Of a DNA stretch of 64,000 nucleotides, positions 14,931 to 22,138 are shown piece after piece (positions within the stretch are counted from its first letter, which is position 1; the number at the start of each line of letters is the position of its first letter). The stretch comes from Oribacterium sp. Its GTDB lineage: Bacteria > Bacillota_A > Clostridia > Lachnospirales > Lachnospiraceae. The position numbers and the translations under genes are program-made. The DNA lies in NCBI GenBank assembly GCA_004554245.1, contig SFND01000001.1, forward strand, positions 1 through 64,000, read 5' to 3'. The notes under the pieces are model-generated. The model was not told the DNA's origin. It was given only the letters and a program-made list of their open reading frames with translations, and ran no database searches.

Positions 14931-16739
14931 ATGGAAAGGCAGGAGAGAGATTCAGCGCATCTGGATCCGAAGGGAAAACGACCGTTCAGAGTACCGATTT
15001 ATCCGGCACTGGTGTTTATCGCCAGCTGTCTGATACTGGCGGGGGTTTTATATAATTCATATACAGTATATCGTGAGCAGATGGAGCGAATTACGAAGCT
15101 GATTACAATCAGTTATGCGGATCGTCTGGCAAACGACCTCGGGCGTGGAATCGCCATCACAGATGCCGTGGAATCGGTGGTTCTCAGTGACGCGGGAAAG
15201 ATTAATGCTTTCTCAGAGGTGGCTGACAATCTGATGACCGACTACGTGCAGAGTATTCAGCTCGCACCGGACGGGATCGTCACGGAGATTTATCCGGAGA
15301 CCGGCAATGAAGCCGGGAAGATCGATCTCTTTCAGGATGAACAGCGAGGAGAAATCTGCCGTTACGGACGGGATCACGGTGTCATTACCATGCAGGGGCC
15401 GTTTGAACTGAAGCAGGGAGGACAGGGCATCGCGATTCGGAATCCAGTTTATCTGCGGGAGGCCGATGGAAGCAGGACGTTCTGGGGCTTCGCCATCGTG
15501 ATCATCCGTGTGCCGGAGATATTCAAGGATACCGTAAAGGCACTTTCGGATTTCGGATACGATTATCAGCTGACGATGACGAGCTCGCCACTCTCGAACG
15601 AGCAGGCACTGGTGTCTTCGTCTGTAGCGCAGCTGACGAATCCGGTGAACTACCAGTTCCAGATGGAGGGAACTAACTTCTGTCTATCCGTCATGCCGAA
15701 GCAGGGGTGGAATCGTCGGTGGATCATGGTGCCGTACCTCATCCTGGGCATCTGCATCATCCTGTCACTGACGGGACTCAGCTTCGCGATGCTTCAGCTC
15801 CGACGTCACAGGGATGCGCTGGCGCTGCTATCGGTGACGGACCCACTGACCGGTCTTCTGAACCGCCATGGATTTGATGAGGCGGTACAGAAGCGAATGA
15901 AGGCGGATTCATCACTGCCGTGTGTGGGCATGCAGATGGATATCGATGATTTCAAGTTCATTAACGACCTCTATGGGCACGATGTCGGGGATCAGGCGCT
16001 GAAAACCCTGGCAGCGGACCTGCGGCAGCATTTTGGCACAGATGCGATTCTTTCCAGGAGCGGCGGTGATGAATTTTCTGCCGTTCTGATCGGAAAGACG
16101 GCCGAGGAAGCGAAGCCGGAAATCGAGGCCTTCACCAGTGCAGCACGGTACGTACGTGCGAACGGCAACTGCTATCCGTTCTACATTTCGCTGGGCTATG
16201 CGGAGTATCCGAAGGACCAGCGCGAGATTTCGCATCTGATCCGCTACGCGGATATGGCGCTCTATGCCGTAAAGCTGCATGGAAAGCAGAGCTGCGCCGC
16301 GTACCAGAGTACCTATGAGACGCAGCAGCGAAGTCAGTTCGGCTTCGCACTGCCGGAGGTGGCCCGGCATCTTCCAGGTGCCTTCCTTATATACAGAGCG
16401 GATCCGGACAATGATCAGATCCTGTTCGCAAATCATGAGCTCGTGCAGTTCGCCGGCTGCCGTGATTTCGAGGAGTTCCTCGCGTACACCGACCATCGCT
16501 TTCGTAACCTGGTTCGACCGGATGAGCAGGAGACGGTCGAAAAGAGCATCTGGCAGCAGATCGATGCGAAGACGAGCGGAGACAATGACTATGTCCGCTT
16601 CCACTTCGTGAAAAAGGATGGCAGCACAAAGCCGGTACTCGACCACGGCCGCATCGTCCAGAACCGCTACTATGGCAACATCTTCTACGTCCTCATCATG
16701 GACTGTGAGCTGATCGAGTCCTACTATGCGTCTGTTTAG
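14931..16739 (+). CDS. membrane diguanylate cyclase, sensor-GGDEF-PAS
   Basis: A 602-residue signalling enzyme that should make cyclic di-GMP. Two membrane helices (about 24-42 and 266-288) enclose a CHASE-like extracytoplasmic sensor. The catalytic GGDEF domain follows: LSVTDPLTGLLNRHGF opens it, and the active-site loop is G378-G379-D380-E381-F382. The position where an RxxD inhibitory site usually lies reads FGTD, so feedback inhibition is probably absent. After about residue 450 there is a PAS-like C-terminal domain (LPGAFLIYRADPDNDQILFANHEL). GGAG just upstream serves the ATG. It is transcribed alone toward a converging MATE gene. The ligand is unknown. Confidence 0.88.
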   Translation: MERQERDSAHLDPKGKRPFRVPIYPALVFIASCLILAGVLYNSYTVYREQMERITKLITISYADRLANDLGRGIAITDAVESVVLSDAGKINAFSEVADNLMTDYVQSIQLAPDGIVTEIYPETGNEAGKIDLFQDEQRGEICRYGRDHGVITMQGPFELKQGGQGIAIRNPVYLREADGSRTFWGFAIVIIRVPEIFKDTVKALSDFGYDYQLTMTSSPLSNEQALVSSSVAQLTNPVNYQFQMEGTNFCLSVMPKQGWNRRWIMVPYLILGICIILSLTGLSFAMLQLRRHRDALALLSVTDPLTGLLNRHGFDEAVQKRMKADSSLPCVGMQMDIDDFKFINDLYGHDVGDQALKTLAADLRQHFGTDAILSRSGGDEFSAVLIGKTAEEAKPEIEAFTSAARYVRANGNCYPFYISLGYAEYPKDQREISHLIRYADMALYAVKLHGKQSCAAYQSTYETQQRSQFGFALPEVARHLPGAFLIYRADPDNDQILFANHELVQFAGCRDFEEFLAYTDHRFRNLVRPDEQETVEKSIWQQIDAKTSGDNDYVRFHFVKKDGSTKPVLDHGRIVQNRYYGNIFYVLIMDCELIESYYASV

Positions 16740-16783
16740 AAAAATTTAATGGGGTCAGACCCCATTAAGATTTTCTTAAGAGT
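16732..16783 (-). repeat. palindromic repeat family A, copy 1
   Basis: Carries TTTAATGGGGTCaGACCCCATTAA and the flank ctgtttagaaaaattt. This is the reverse complement of the left half of the copies at 18353-18440 and 37753-37840. The stop codon of the diguanylate cyclase lies inside the repeat. Confidence 0.75.
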
Positions 16784-16785
16784 GA

Positions 16786-16823
16786 AAAAACGCTGATCTG
16801 CGTAGTGCAGGTCAGCGTTTTTG
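16786..16823. terminator. bidirectional terminator
   Basis: The stem AAAAACGCTGATCTGC / GCAGGTCAGCGTTTTT has A-tract and T-tract flanks and serves two converging genes. It is a relative of the hairpins at 12201 and 13850. Confidence 0.8.
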
Positions 16824-16877
16824 GTATGTCGATGCAGAGAAGTGTCTGGCGCGATTTGCACCGTTTATCATGAAGAC

Positions 16878-18209
16878 TTAAGCTGGCCAGTTCTTCCGAA
16901 GTGCAGCGTAGGAGATCAGGAAGTTTGCGAGCCAGCCGGCCGGGACGGCGAGCCAGACGAAGGCGATGCCGAAGCGTGGGGCGAAGATGAGCGCGACGGA
17001 CATACGGATGGCGAGGTTCACCATGTTTGCAATGAGGAACGGCTTCATGATGCCGAGGCCACGGAGCACACCGTCGGTAGCCATCTTGATGCCCATGAAG
17101 ATGAAGAAGTAGCCGAGCCACTTCATGTAGCCTGCGGAGACTTCATAGGCGAGGGCGGTACCGTCCTTACCGAGGAAGAGGGCGGAAATCTGCGTATGCA
17201 GTGTTTCGATGACGACGAAGGCGAGCACGGCGAAGCAGACGTCCAGCAGAAGTGCAGCGCGGTAGCCTTTTCGTATACGATCGGTTTTCTTCGCACCCAG
17301 GTTCTGTGAAACGTACGGGGAGACAGCATTGCCGATCGACACAAACATCAGCGAGAACACATTCTCGACGCGCATGGTCGCGGAGTAGCCGGCGAGCGCC
17401 TGGGTGCCAAATGGGTTCACGACGGCCTGGACGATCATCATACCGATCGAGACCGTGGACTGCTGGAGGACCGAAGGCACGGCGATTTCCAGCATTGCCC
17501 GAAGCGCCTGAAGGTCGAACCAGGCGAAGCGGCCCGGATAGCGGCGCATCCGGCGCAAGAAGATCAGTAGTGAGAAGATGGCAGAGATGCCCTGTGAAAT
17601 GAGTGTTGCGAGGGCGGCACCGAAGACACCCATGCCGAGGCTCGCCACCATCCAGAGATCCATGAAAATGTTCAGCACGGACGAGAAGATGAGGAGTGCA
17701 AGCGGGATGCGTGACTCTCCGATCGAGGTGAACATGTTCGACAGGATGTTGTACATGAAGAGGAACGGGAAACCGAGGAAGTAGACGCGGAGGTAGAGTG
17801 TCGCCGTGTCGAGGATGTCAGCGGGGGTCTGGAGCAGGCGCATCATCGGGCGGGAGAGCACGAAGCCGAGGCCGCCGAGGAGGATGCTGAGGACCAGAAA
17901 GCTGATGAGTGAGGTTGACACGATCGTTTTCATACGCTCATAGTTGCGTGCGCCGAATGCGCGGCTCACGAGCACGCCGGCGCCGACACCGCCGCCGAGT
18001 GCGATACAGATGAAGACGTTCGTCAGTGCGGCACAGGCACCGACCGCCGCCAGCGCGGCGGAGCCGACGTACTGGCCGACGATAATCGAGTCGGCCATGT
18101 TGTAGACCTGCTGGAAAAAGCTGCCGAGAATCATCGGCAGCGCGAAGATCGTGAGCGCGCGAAGAGGCGCGTCTGTGATGAGGTAGTCGTCTTTTGTAGT
18201 CATAGCCAT
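16878..18209 (-). CDS. MATE family efflux transporter
   Basis: A 443-residue inner-membrane multidrug/toxic-compound antiporter with 12 predicted helices. Family signatures are LPMILGSFFQQVYNMADSIIVGQYVG (read LPMILGSFFQQVYNMADS then IIVGQYVG) in the first helices, the central PSVLQQSTVSIGMMIVQ, and NAVSPYVSQNLGA in the second half. Such proteins export cationic or aromatic compounds using Na+ or H+ gradients. The RBS is AAGGAT. It is monocistronic. A second MATE gene at 39836 is only a distant relative. The substrate is not predictable. Confidence 0.9.
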   Translation of the reverse strand: MAMTTKDDYLITDAPLRALTIFALPMILGSFFQQVYNMADSIIVGQYVGSAALAAVGACAALTNVFICIALGGGVGAGVLVSRAFGARNYERMKTIVSTSLISFLVLSILLGGLGFVLSRPMMRLLQTPADILDTATLYLRVYFLGFPFLFMYNILSNMFTSIGESRIPLALLIFSSVLNIFMDLWMVASLGMGVFGAALATLISQGISAIFSLLIFLRRMRRYPGRFAWFDLQALRAMLEIAVPSVLQQSTVSIGMMIVQAVVNPFGTQALAGYSATMRVENVFSLMFVSIGNAVSPYVSQNLGAKKTDRIRKGYRAALLLDVCFAVLAFVVIETLHTQISALFLGKDGTALAYEVSAGYMKWLGYFFIFMGIKMATDGVLRGLGIMKPFLIANMVNLAIRMSVALIFAPRFGIAFVWLAVPAGWLANFLISYAALRKNWPA

Positions 18210-18352
18210 GATAGATCCTTCTGAATGATAAGATAAGACTGCTGCGGAGCACGGAGATCTCGATGCTCGTAATCCGCGCGTTCAGGCATATAGCGTAGAT
18301 AGGATAGCACCGGAGCGCGGACCGACGCAAGCCTGCTTTCATCGACCGTCAT

Positions 18353-18440
18353 CTTAAGAATTTCGTAATGGGGTCTGACCCCATTAAATTTTTCTAAACA
18401 GAATCTAAACAGAAGTTTATGGGGTCAGACCCCATAAACT
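18353..18440 (+). repeat. palindromic repeat family A, copy 2
   Basis: Two palindromes, ATGGGGTCtGACCCCAT and ATGGGGTCaGACCCCAT, joined by taaatttttctaaacagaat and related sequence. It is about 95 percent identical by eye to 37753-37840. It lies in the gap between a MATE gene and the oxidoreductase promoter. Confidence 0.8.
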
Positions 18441-18458
18441 TTCGGTATGTAAAAAATG

Positions 18459-18486
18459 CTTTACTTTTGGCGCGACGGTGTATAAT
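18459..18486 (+). promoter_or_regulatory. promoter of the alpha-hydroxy-acid oxidoreductase
   Basis: CTTTAC (18459-18464), a 16-bp spacer and a perfect TATAAT (18481-18486), 36 bases before the start codon. Confidence 0.6.
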
Positions 18487-18521
18487 AAGAAACACATGGT
18501 GTATAGAAAGTGAGGCATGAT

Positions 18522-19547
18522 ATGAATTTTTCAGAGTGTATAGAGCAGGCGAGAACGCGCATCGGGAAGTACTGTAAGGCGTGCCTGGAGTGCAACGGGC
18601 GTGCATGCCGGAACCAGATTCCGGGTCCGGGCGCGAAGGGCGTCGGTGACACGGCGATCCGCAACTATGATAAGTGGAAGGAGATTCGTCTCCAGATGGA
18701 TACGCTGGTAGAGAAGCGTCCGGTCGACACCTCCCTCGAGCTGTTCGGAAAGACCTTCCAGTATCCGTTTTTCGCGGGTCCGGTCGGTGCGGTGAATCTG
18801 CACTACGGTGATGCGCTGAACGATATCTCCTACAACGACATCCTGGTGTCTGCGTGTGCGGAGCATGGCATCGCAGCGTTCACCGGTGACGGCACGAATC
18901 CGGAGGTGATGGTGGCCGCGACCACAGCCGTAAAGAAGGCCGGTGGTCTCGGCATCCCGACGGTGAAGCCGTGGAACATCGAGACGGTGCGCGAGAAGAT
19001 GGCGCTTGTAAAGGAGGCCAATGCTTTCGCCGTAGCGATGGATGTCGATGCGGCCGGTCTTCCTTTCCTGAAGAACCTGACCCCGCCGGCCGGCAGTAAG
19101 TCGGTGGAGGAGCTTCATGAAATCGTAGAGGCAGCGGGTGTGCCGTTCATCGTGAAGGGCATCATGACCGTGAAGGGTGCGCTGAAGGCACAGGAGGCCG
19201 GTGCGGCGGCTATCGTGGTTTCGAACCACGGCGGACGTGTGCTCGACCAGTGTCCGGCGACGGCAGAAGTGCTCGAGGAGATCGTGAAGGCCGTGCGTGC
19301 GACCGGCAGCGATATGAAGATCTTCGTCGACGGCGGTATCCGTTCAGGTGCCGACGTATTTAAGGCCCTGGCACTCGGCGCTGACGCCGTCATCATTGCC
19401 CGTCCGTTCGTGACGGCGGTGTACGGTGGCGCGGAGGAAGGCGTCGAGGCGTACATCCAGAAGATCGGCAGCGAGCTGAAGGACACCATGGAGATGTGCG
19501 GTGTGAGCACGCTTGCGGAGATCACGAGAGACTGCGTGCGGGTGTAA
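18522..19547 (+). CDS. FMN-dependent alpha-hydroxy-acid oxidoreductase
   Basis: A TIM-barrel flavoenzyme of 341 residues of the lactate oxidase/glycolate oxidase/IDI-2-like clan. FMN-site elements seen are PFFAGPVGAVN, the PFIVKGIMTVKGAL strand with its catalytic-region Lys, the active-site SNHGGRVLDQ (His-Gly-Gly-Arg), FVDGGIRSGADVFKAL and ALGADAVIIARPF phosphate-binding loops. The N-terminus has an unusual cysteine group (CKACLECNGRAC), possibly binding metal or an Fe-S cluster. That group distinguishes it from classical lactate oxidases. ATG 18522 is chosen for GTGAGG. The substrate is unknown, likely a 2-hydroxy acid. Confidence 0.82.
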   Translation: MNFSECIEQARTRIGKYCKACLECNGRACRNQIPGPGAKGVGDTAIRNYDKWKEIRLQMDTLVEKRPVDTSLELFGKTFQYPFFAGPVGAVNLHYGDALNDISYNDILVSACAEHGIAAFTGDGTNPEVMVAATTAVKKAGGLGIPTVKPWNIETVREKMALVKEANAFAVAMDVDAAGLPFLKNLTPPAGSKSVEELHEIVEAAGVPFIVKGIMTVKGALKAQEAGAAAIVVSNHGGRVLDQCPATAEVLEEIVKAVRATGSDMKIFVDGGIRSGADVFKALALGADAVIIARPFVTAVYGGAEEGVEAYIQKIGSELKDTMEMCGVSTLAEITRDCVRV

Positions 19548-19627
19548 AACTTCATAGATTATGTGGATAGCGAGGGGAGCCGGGTGACTGGCTCCCTGAT
19601 TTTGAAATAAAAAAGGAGAAGAGCGTG

Positions 19628-20089
19628 ATGAAGATGACGACGCTGTGTTATATCGAAAAAGAGGGGAAGTACCTGATGCTTCACCGGGTGAAGAAGCACC
19701 ATGACATCAATGCCGGAAAGTGGATCGGTGTCGGGGGACATGTGGAAAACGGTGAGACGCCGGAGGAGTGCCTGCTTCGCGAGGTGAAGGAGGAGACGGG
19801 GCTCGTGCTGACGGCGTATCGCCTCCGCGGTCTCGTGACCTTTCTCAGTGACGTCTGCGAGCCGGAGCTTATGTGTGTCTTCACCGCGGATGCCTTCGAC
19901 GGTGCGCTGATCGAGTGCGATGAAGGGGAGCTCGCATGGGTGGAGAAGTCAGAGGTTCTTGCGCTCCCGACCTGGGAAGGTGATCGCGTCTTCCTCGAGC
20001 GCCTCCTCTCCGGGGATGATCGCTTCTTCTCCATCAAGCTCCGTTATGAAGGTGATAAGCTCGTGGAAAAGAAAATCACGGATTACTGA
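19628..20089 (+). CDS. Nudix hydrolase (MutT/8-oxo-dGTPase type)
   Basis: A 153-residue Nudix hydrolase. The Nudix box is complete: GGHVENGETPEECLLREVKEETGL (seen as GGHVENGETPEE then CLLREVKEETGL), supplying the REVKEE metal ligands. It opens with TTLCYIEKEGKYLMLHR, the usual first strand, and keeps a KWIGVGG approach like 8-oxo-dGTP diphosphatases. It would sanitise oxidised nucleotides, in keeping with the PerR/rubredoxin neighbours, though it has its own RBS (AAGGAG) and probably its own transcript. ATG 19628 follows a GTG at 19625. Confidence 0.88.
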   Translation: MKMTTLCYIEKEGKYLMLHRVKKHHDINAGKWIGVGGHVENGETPEECLLREVKEETGLVLTAYRLRGLVTFLSDVCEPELMCVFTADAFDGALIECDEGELAWVEKSEVLALPTWEGDRVFLERLLSGDDRFFSIKLRYEGDKLVEKKITDY

Positions 20090-20136
20090 ATTCTATTCAC
20101 AGATCCGATGATTTCCGGAAAACAGCATTACGGATG

Positions 20137-20190
20137 TTGACATAAAATGGGACATGATGTATAGTCTTAATAGGAATTAATCCTATTAAG
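20137..20190 (+). promoter_or_regulatory. perR promoter and Fur-type operator
   Basis: TTGACA (20137-20142), a 17-bp spacer and TATAGT (20160-20165). Immediately downstream, 20166-20190 is a perfect inverted repeat with 10-bp arms (CTTAATAGGA / TCCTATTAAG around ATTAA). It covers the transcription start, as expected for an autoregulated Fur/PerR gene. Confidence 0.85.
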
Positions 20191-20206
20191 AAATGGCGGA
20201 GGCGAC

Positions 20207-20593
20207 ATGGAGAGAAGAAACACCGTGCAGAAGGACCTCGTTCGAAATGCGGTTCTGACGATGAAACGTCATGTGACGGCAGAGGAGGTTTACGAATACG
20301 TCCGGCAGGAACACCCTGTCATCGGGAAGGGTACGGTGTACAGAAATCTCGGCATCCTCTCAGAGGAGGGAAGTATCCGTCGCGTCGAGGTTCCAAATGG
20401 GCCGGATCGTTTCGATTTCACATTGCGAAATCACTACCATGGGCGCTGTGTGCGCTGCGGAGAGGTGTTCGACGTAGACATCGACGAAATTCCGGGTCTC
20501 ATAGAGCGGATCCGTAATCCGCATGGGATGCAGTTCCTGAGTTACGATATCATGTTTAAGGCGATCTGCCCTGCATGTCAGATGCAGGAATGA
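20207..20593 (+). CDS. perR: Fur/PerR family transcriptional repressor
   Basis: A 128-residue metal-dependent repressor. It has an N-terminal winged helix (VTAEEVYEYVRQEHPVIGKGTVYRNLGIL) and a C-terminal dimerisation domain with NHYHGRCVRCGEVFDVD and the closing CPAC. The CxxC pairs make the structural zinc site; the HYH group is part of the regulatory metal site. Being followed 23 bases later by rubredoxin points to peroxide sensing (PerR) rather than iron uptake control, but that is inferred. The RBS is GGAGG. It probably represses itself through the 25-bp palindrome in its promoter. Confidence 0.85.
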   Translation: MERRNTVQKDLVRNAVLTMKRHVTAEEVYEYVRQEHPVIGKGTVYRNLGILSEEGSIRRVEVPNGPDRFDFTLRNHYHGRCVRCGEVFDVDIDEIPGLIERIRNPHGMQFLSYDIMFKAICPACQMQE

Positions 20594-20616
20594 CGAAAAA
20601 ATCAGGAGGAAAAAAG

Positions 20617-20775
20617 ATGAAGTACGTATGTGATGTATGTGGATGGGAGTATGACGAGGAGCAGGGATACCCGGAGGGTGGTATCGCACCTGGCACGAAG
20701 TGGGAAGATGTTCCGGAGGATTTCGAGTGCCCGATGTGCTCGGTTGGTAAGGACCAGTTCTCTGCAGAAGCTTAA
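20617..20775 (+). CDS. rubredoxin
   Basis: A 52-residue electron carrier with one Fe(Cys)4 centre: C5-x2-C8 (CDVCG) and C38-x2-C41 (CPMC), with the conserved YDEEQG, PGTKWEDVPEDF core. It donates electrons to peroxide- or oxygen-reducing enzymes (rubrerythrin, flavodiiron proteins) in anaerobes. AGGAGGA fixes ATG 20617; the frame opens earlier inside perR. It is in an operon with perR. Confidence 0.95.
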   Translation: MKYVCDVCGWEYDEEQGYPEGGIAPGTKWEDVPEDFECPMCSVGKDQFSAEA

Positions 20776-20859
20776 AACCCGGCTGTGCTGGAGAAACGGA
20801 TGCATATCCCGGACTCTGTAGAGGGTGAGAGCCTGAAACCAGGCTGTGCTGGAGAAACG
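20775..20859 (+). repeat. 24-bp direct repeat pair
   Basis: Copies at 20775-20798 and 20836-20859 share ggctgtgctggagaaacg and differ at one base of 24. They begin right at the rubredoxin stop. The 360-base gap to the next start holds these, a terminator, and further on an operator region, but no gene. Confidence 0.6.
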
Positions 20860-20901
20860 CACAAAGAGTTCTCACCGAAATGAATATGGTATAAAACGAG
20901 A

Positions 20902-20926
20902 GGGACGCCGATTGGCGTCCTTTTTG
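20902..20926 (+). terminator. rho-independent terminator of the perR operon
   Basis: GGACGCC-gatt-GGCGTCC followed by TTTTTG. Confidence 0.85.
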
Positions 20927-21059
20927 TAACTCGGTGTATCTGATCGATCCACTTCTCGATCGTGCTTATGTAATTCGTGGATATGTTTTCGCCCCTGGGT
21001 GCTCGTCTGAAACTATGTCAGTCATTCGAAAAAGTGAGTTTTCCGGCGCGTGATTTTTC

Positions 21060-21110
21060 TTGACATCCGGGTTAGACGGTACTAACATTTGGAGGTTAGC
21101 AGAAACTAAC
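21060..21110 (+). promoter_or_regulatory. metal-regulator-like promoter region with twin GTTAG-N6-CTAAC boxes
   Basis: TTGACA at 21060-21065 can act as a -35. Two inverted repeats with identical geometry follow: GTTAG-N6-CTAAC at 21071-21086 and 21095-21110, 24 bp apart. They resemble DtxR/MntR-type half sites and stand in front of a decayed metal ATPase locus. The regulator is not in the window. Confidence 0.6.
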
Positions 21111-21138
21111 ATTTATTGATCAATCAGGAGGATAGAAT

Positions 21139-21587
21139 CATGTTAAAGGTAAAGGATCTGAAGAATCTGAAGAAGCTTGGTGTTTTTGCAGGTGGTGTGC
21201 TGTTCGGTACCGCTTGCGGTGCTGTCGGCGATCAAGGAAGCGCGGAATTACGGTATCTCCATCAAGGGCGGCAAGTTCATGGAAGCCGTGTCGGAGGCGG
21301 ATGTCGGTGTCGCCATCGGCTCCGGCGCAGCGATCACGCGTGAAATCGCGGACATCACCATCTCCGCGGACGACCTCATGGAGCTCGTCGTACTTCGGCG
21401 TCTGAGCCGCGCACTGATGAACCGTGTACACGGTGACTACCGCTTCATCGTCGGCTTTAATTCCCTGCTGATCGCCCTCGGCATCGGTGGGCTCATCACC
21501 CCGTCGACCTCGGCGCTGCTTCATAACAGCTCCACCATGATGGTCGGCATCGACAGCATGACGAACCTGCTGGAAGAGACGAAGTAA
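21139..21587 (+). pseudogene. remnant of DUF6110-like gene fused to metal P-type ATPase
   Basis: From ATG 21139 the frame begins MLKVKDLKNLKKLGVFAGG, the start of a small membrane protein often found beside metal ATPases. Around 21205-21215 it is joined, out of frame, to P-type ATPase sequence: PLAVLSAIKEARNYGISIKGG (region just before the phosphorylation site). At the SEAD codons (about 21294-21305) this jumps directly to VGVAIGSGAAITREIADITISADD, the segment that follows GDGINDSP in complete pumps, and runs to the normal C-terminus (SALLHNSSTMMVGIDSMTN) at 21587. The DKTGT aspartate, nucleotide-binding domain and N-terminal membrane half are gone. At least two internal deletions must have occurred, so no working pump can be made. 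Family identity is recognised from motifs. Confidence 0.8.
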
Positions 21588-21657
21588 AAGCAACTGCAGG
21601 CATGGAAGACCCTGAAACTGGACATCATGCCTGCAGTGCACTGAAATAGGAGAGAAT

Positions 21658-22035
21658 ATGTCGAATCTGATTGTAATCGTCGTGCTGCTGCTCATCGTGG
21701 CCTGGGCCGTGAAGGAATCGGCGAAGCATCTGCATGGCGAGGGCGGCTGCTGTGGCGGTGGCTCCTGCGAGCGCATCGCGAAGCCAGAAAAGAAAAAACT
21801 GGACGGCCCTGTGCTGCACAGCTACGACTTCCAGGTCGAAGGTATGCACTGTGAGAACTGTGCTGCGAAGGTGGCCCGTGCCATCAACGCCATCGACGGT
21901 GCCGCGGCTGATGTCAGCCTCCGAAAGAAGCACGCCCACGTCGACTGTGACCGTGACATCGCCCCGGCGACCATCATCGCCGCCGTCGCCCGCGAAGGCT
22001 ATGCGGTGAAGGAAATCAGCGGCGAGATGAAATAA
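21658..22035 (+). CDS. membrane-anchored HMA-domain metal-binding protein
   Basis: A 125-residue protein with one N-terminal transmembrane helix (residues 3-18), a Cys/Gly-rich stretch (CCGGGSC, residues about 31-37) like FeoB-associated Cys-rich membrane proteins, and a C-terminal heavy-metal-associated domain with the metal loop GMHCENC (about 62-68). It would pass Cu+, Zn2+ or similar ions to a partner. The partner pump just upstream is a deletion remnant, so the protein may now work with another transporter or be on its way to loss. A start is placed at ATG 21658 after AGGAG. Confidence 0.8.
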   Translation: MSNLIVIVVLLLIVAWAVKESAKHLHGEGGCCGGGSCERIAKPEKKKLDGPVLHSYDFQVEGMHCENCAAKVARAINAIDGAAADVSLRKKHAHVDCDRDIAPATIIAAVAREGYAVKEISGEMK

Positions 22036-22084
22036 ATAAGCGTTCGGGTCCCTTGCCTGAACGGCTACCGAAATAAATCCGAAA

Positions 22085-22134
22085 CAACAGAAACCCACGC
22101 ACATCAGCATAACGGTGCGCGTGGGTTTCTGTTG
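22085..22134. terminator. bidirectional terminator
   Basis: Arms CAACAGAAACCCACGC and GCGTGGGTTTCTGTTG are 16 bp and perfect, between the HMA gene and a converging ATPase gene. Confidence 0.85.
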
Positions 22135-22138
22135 ATTA

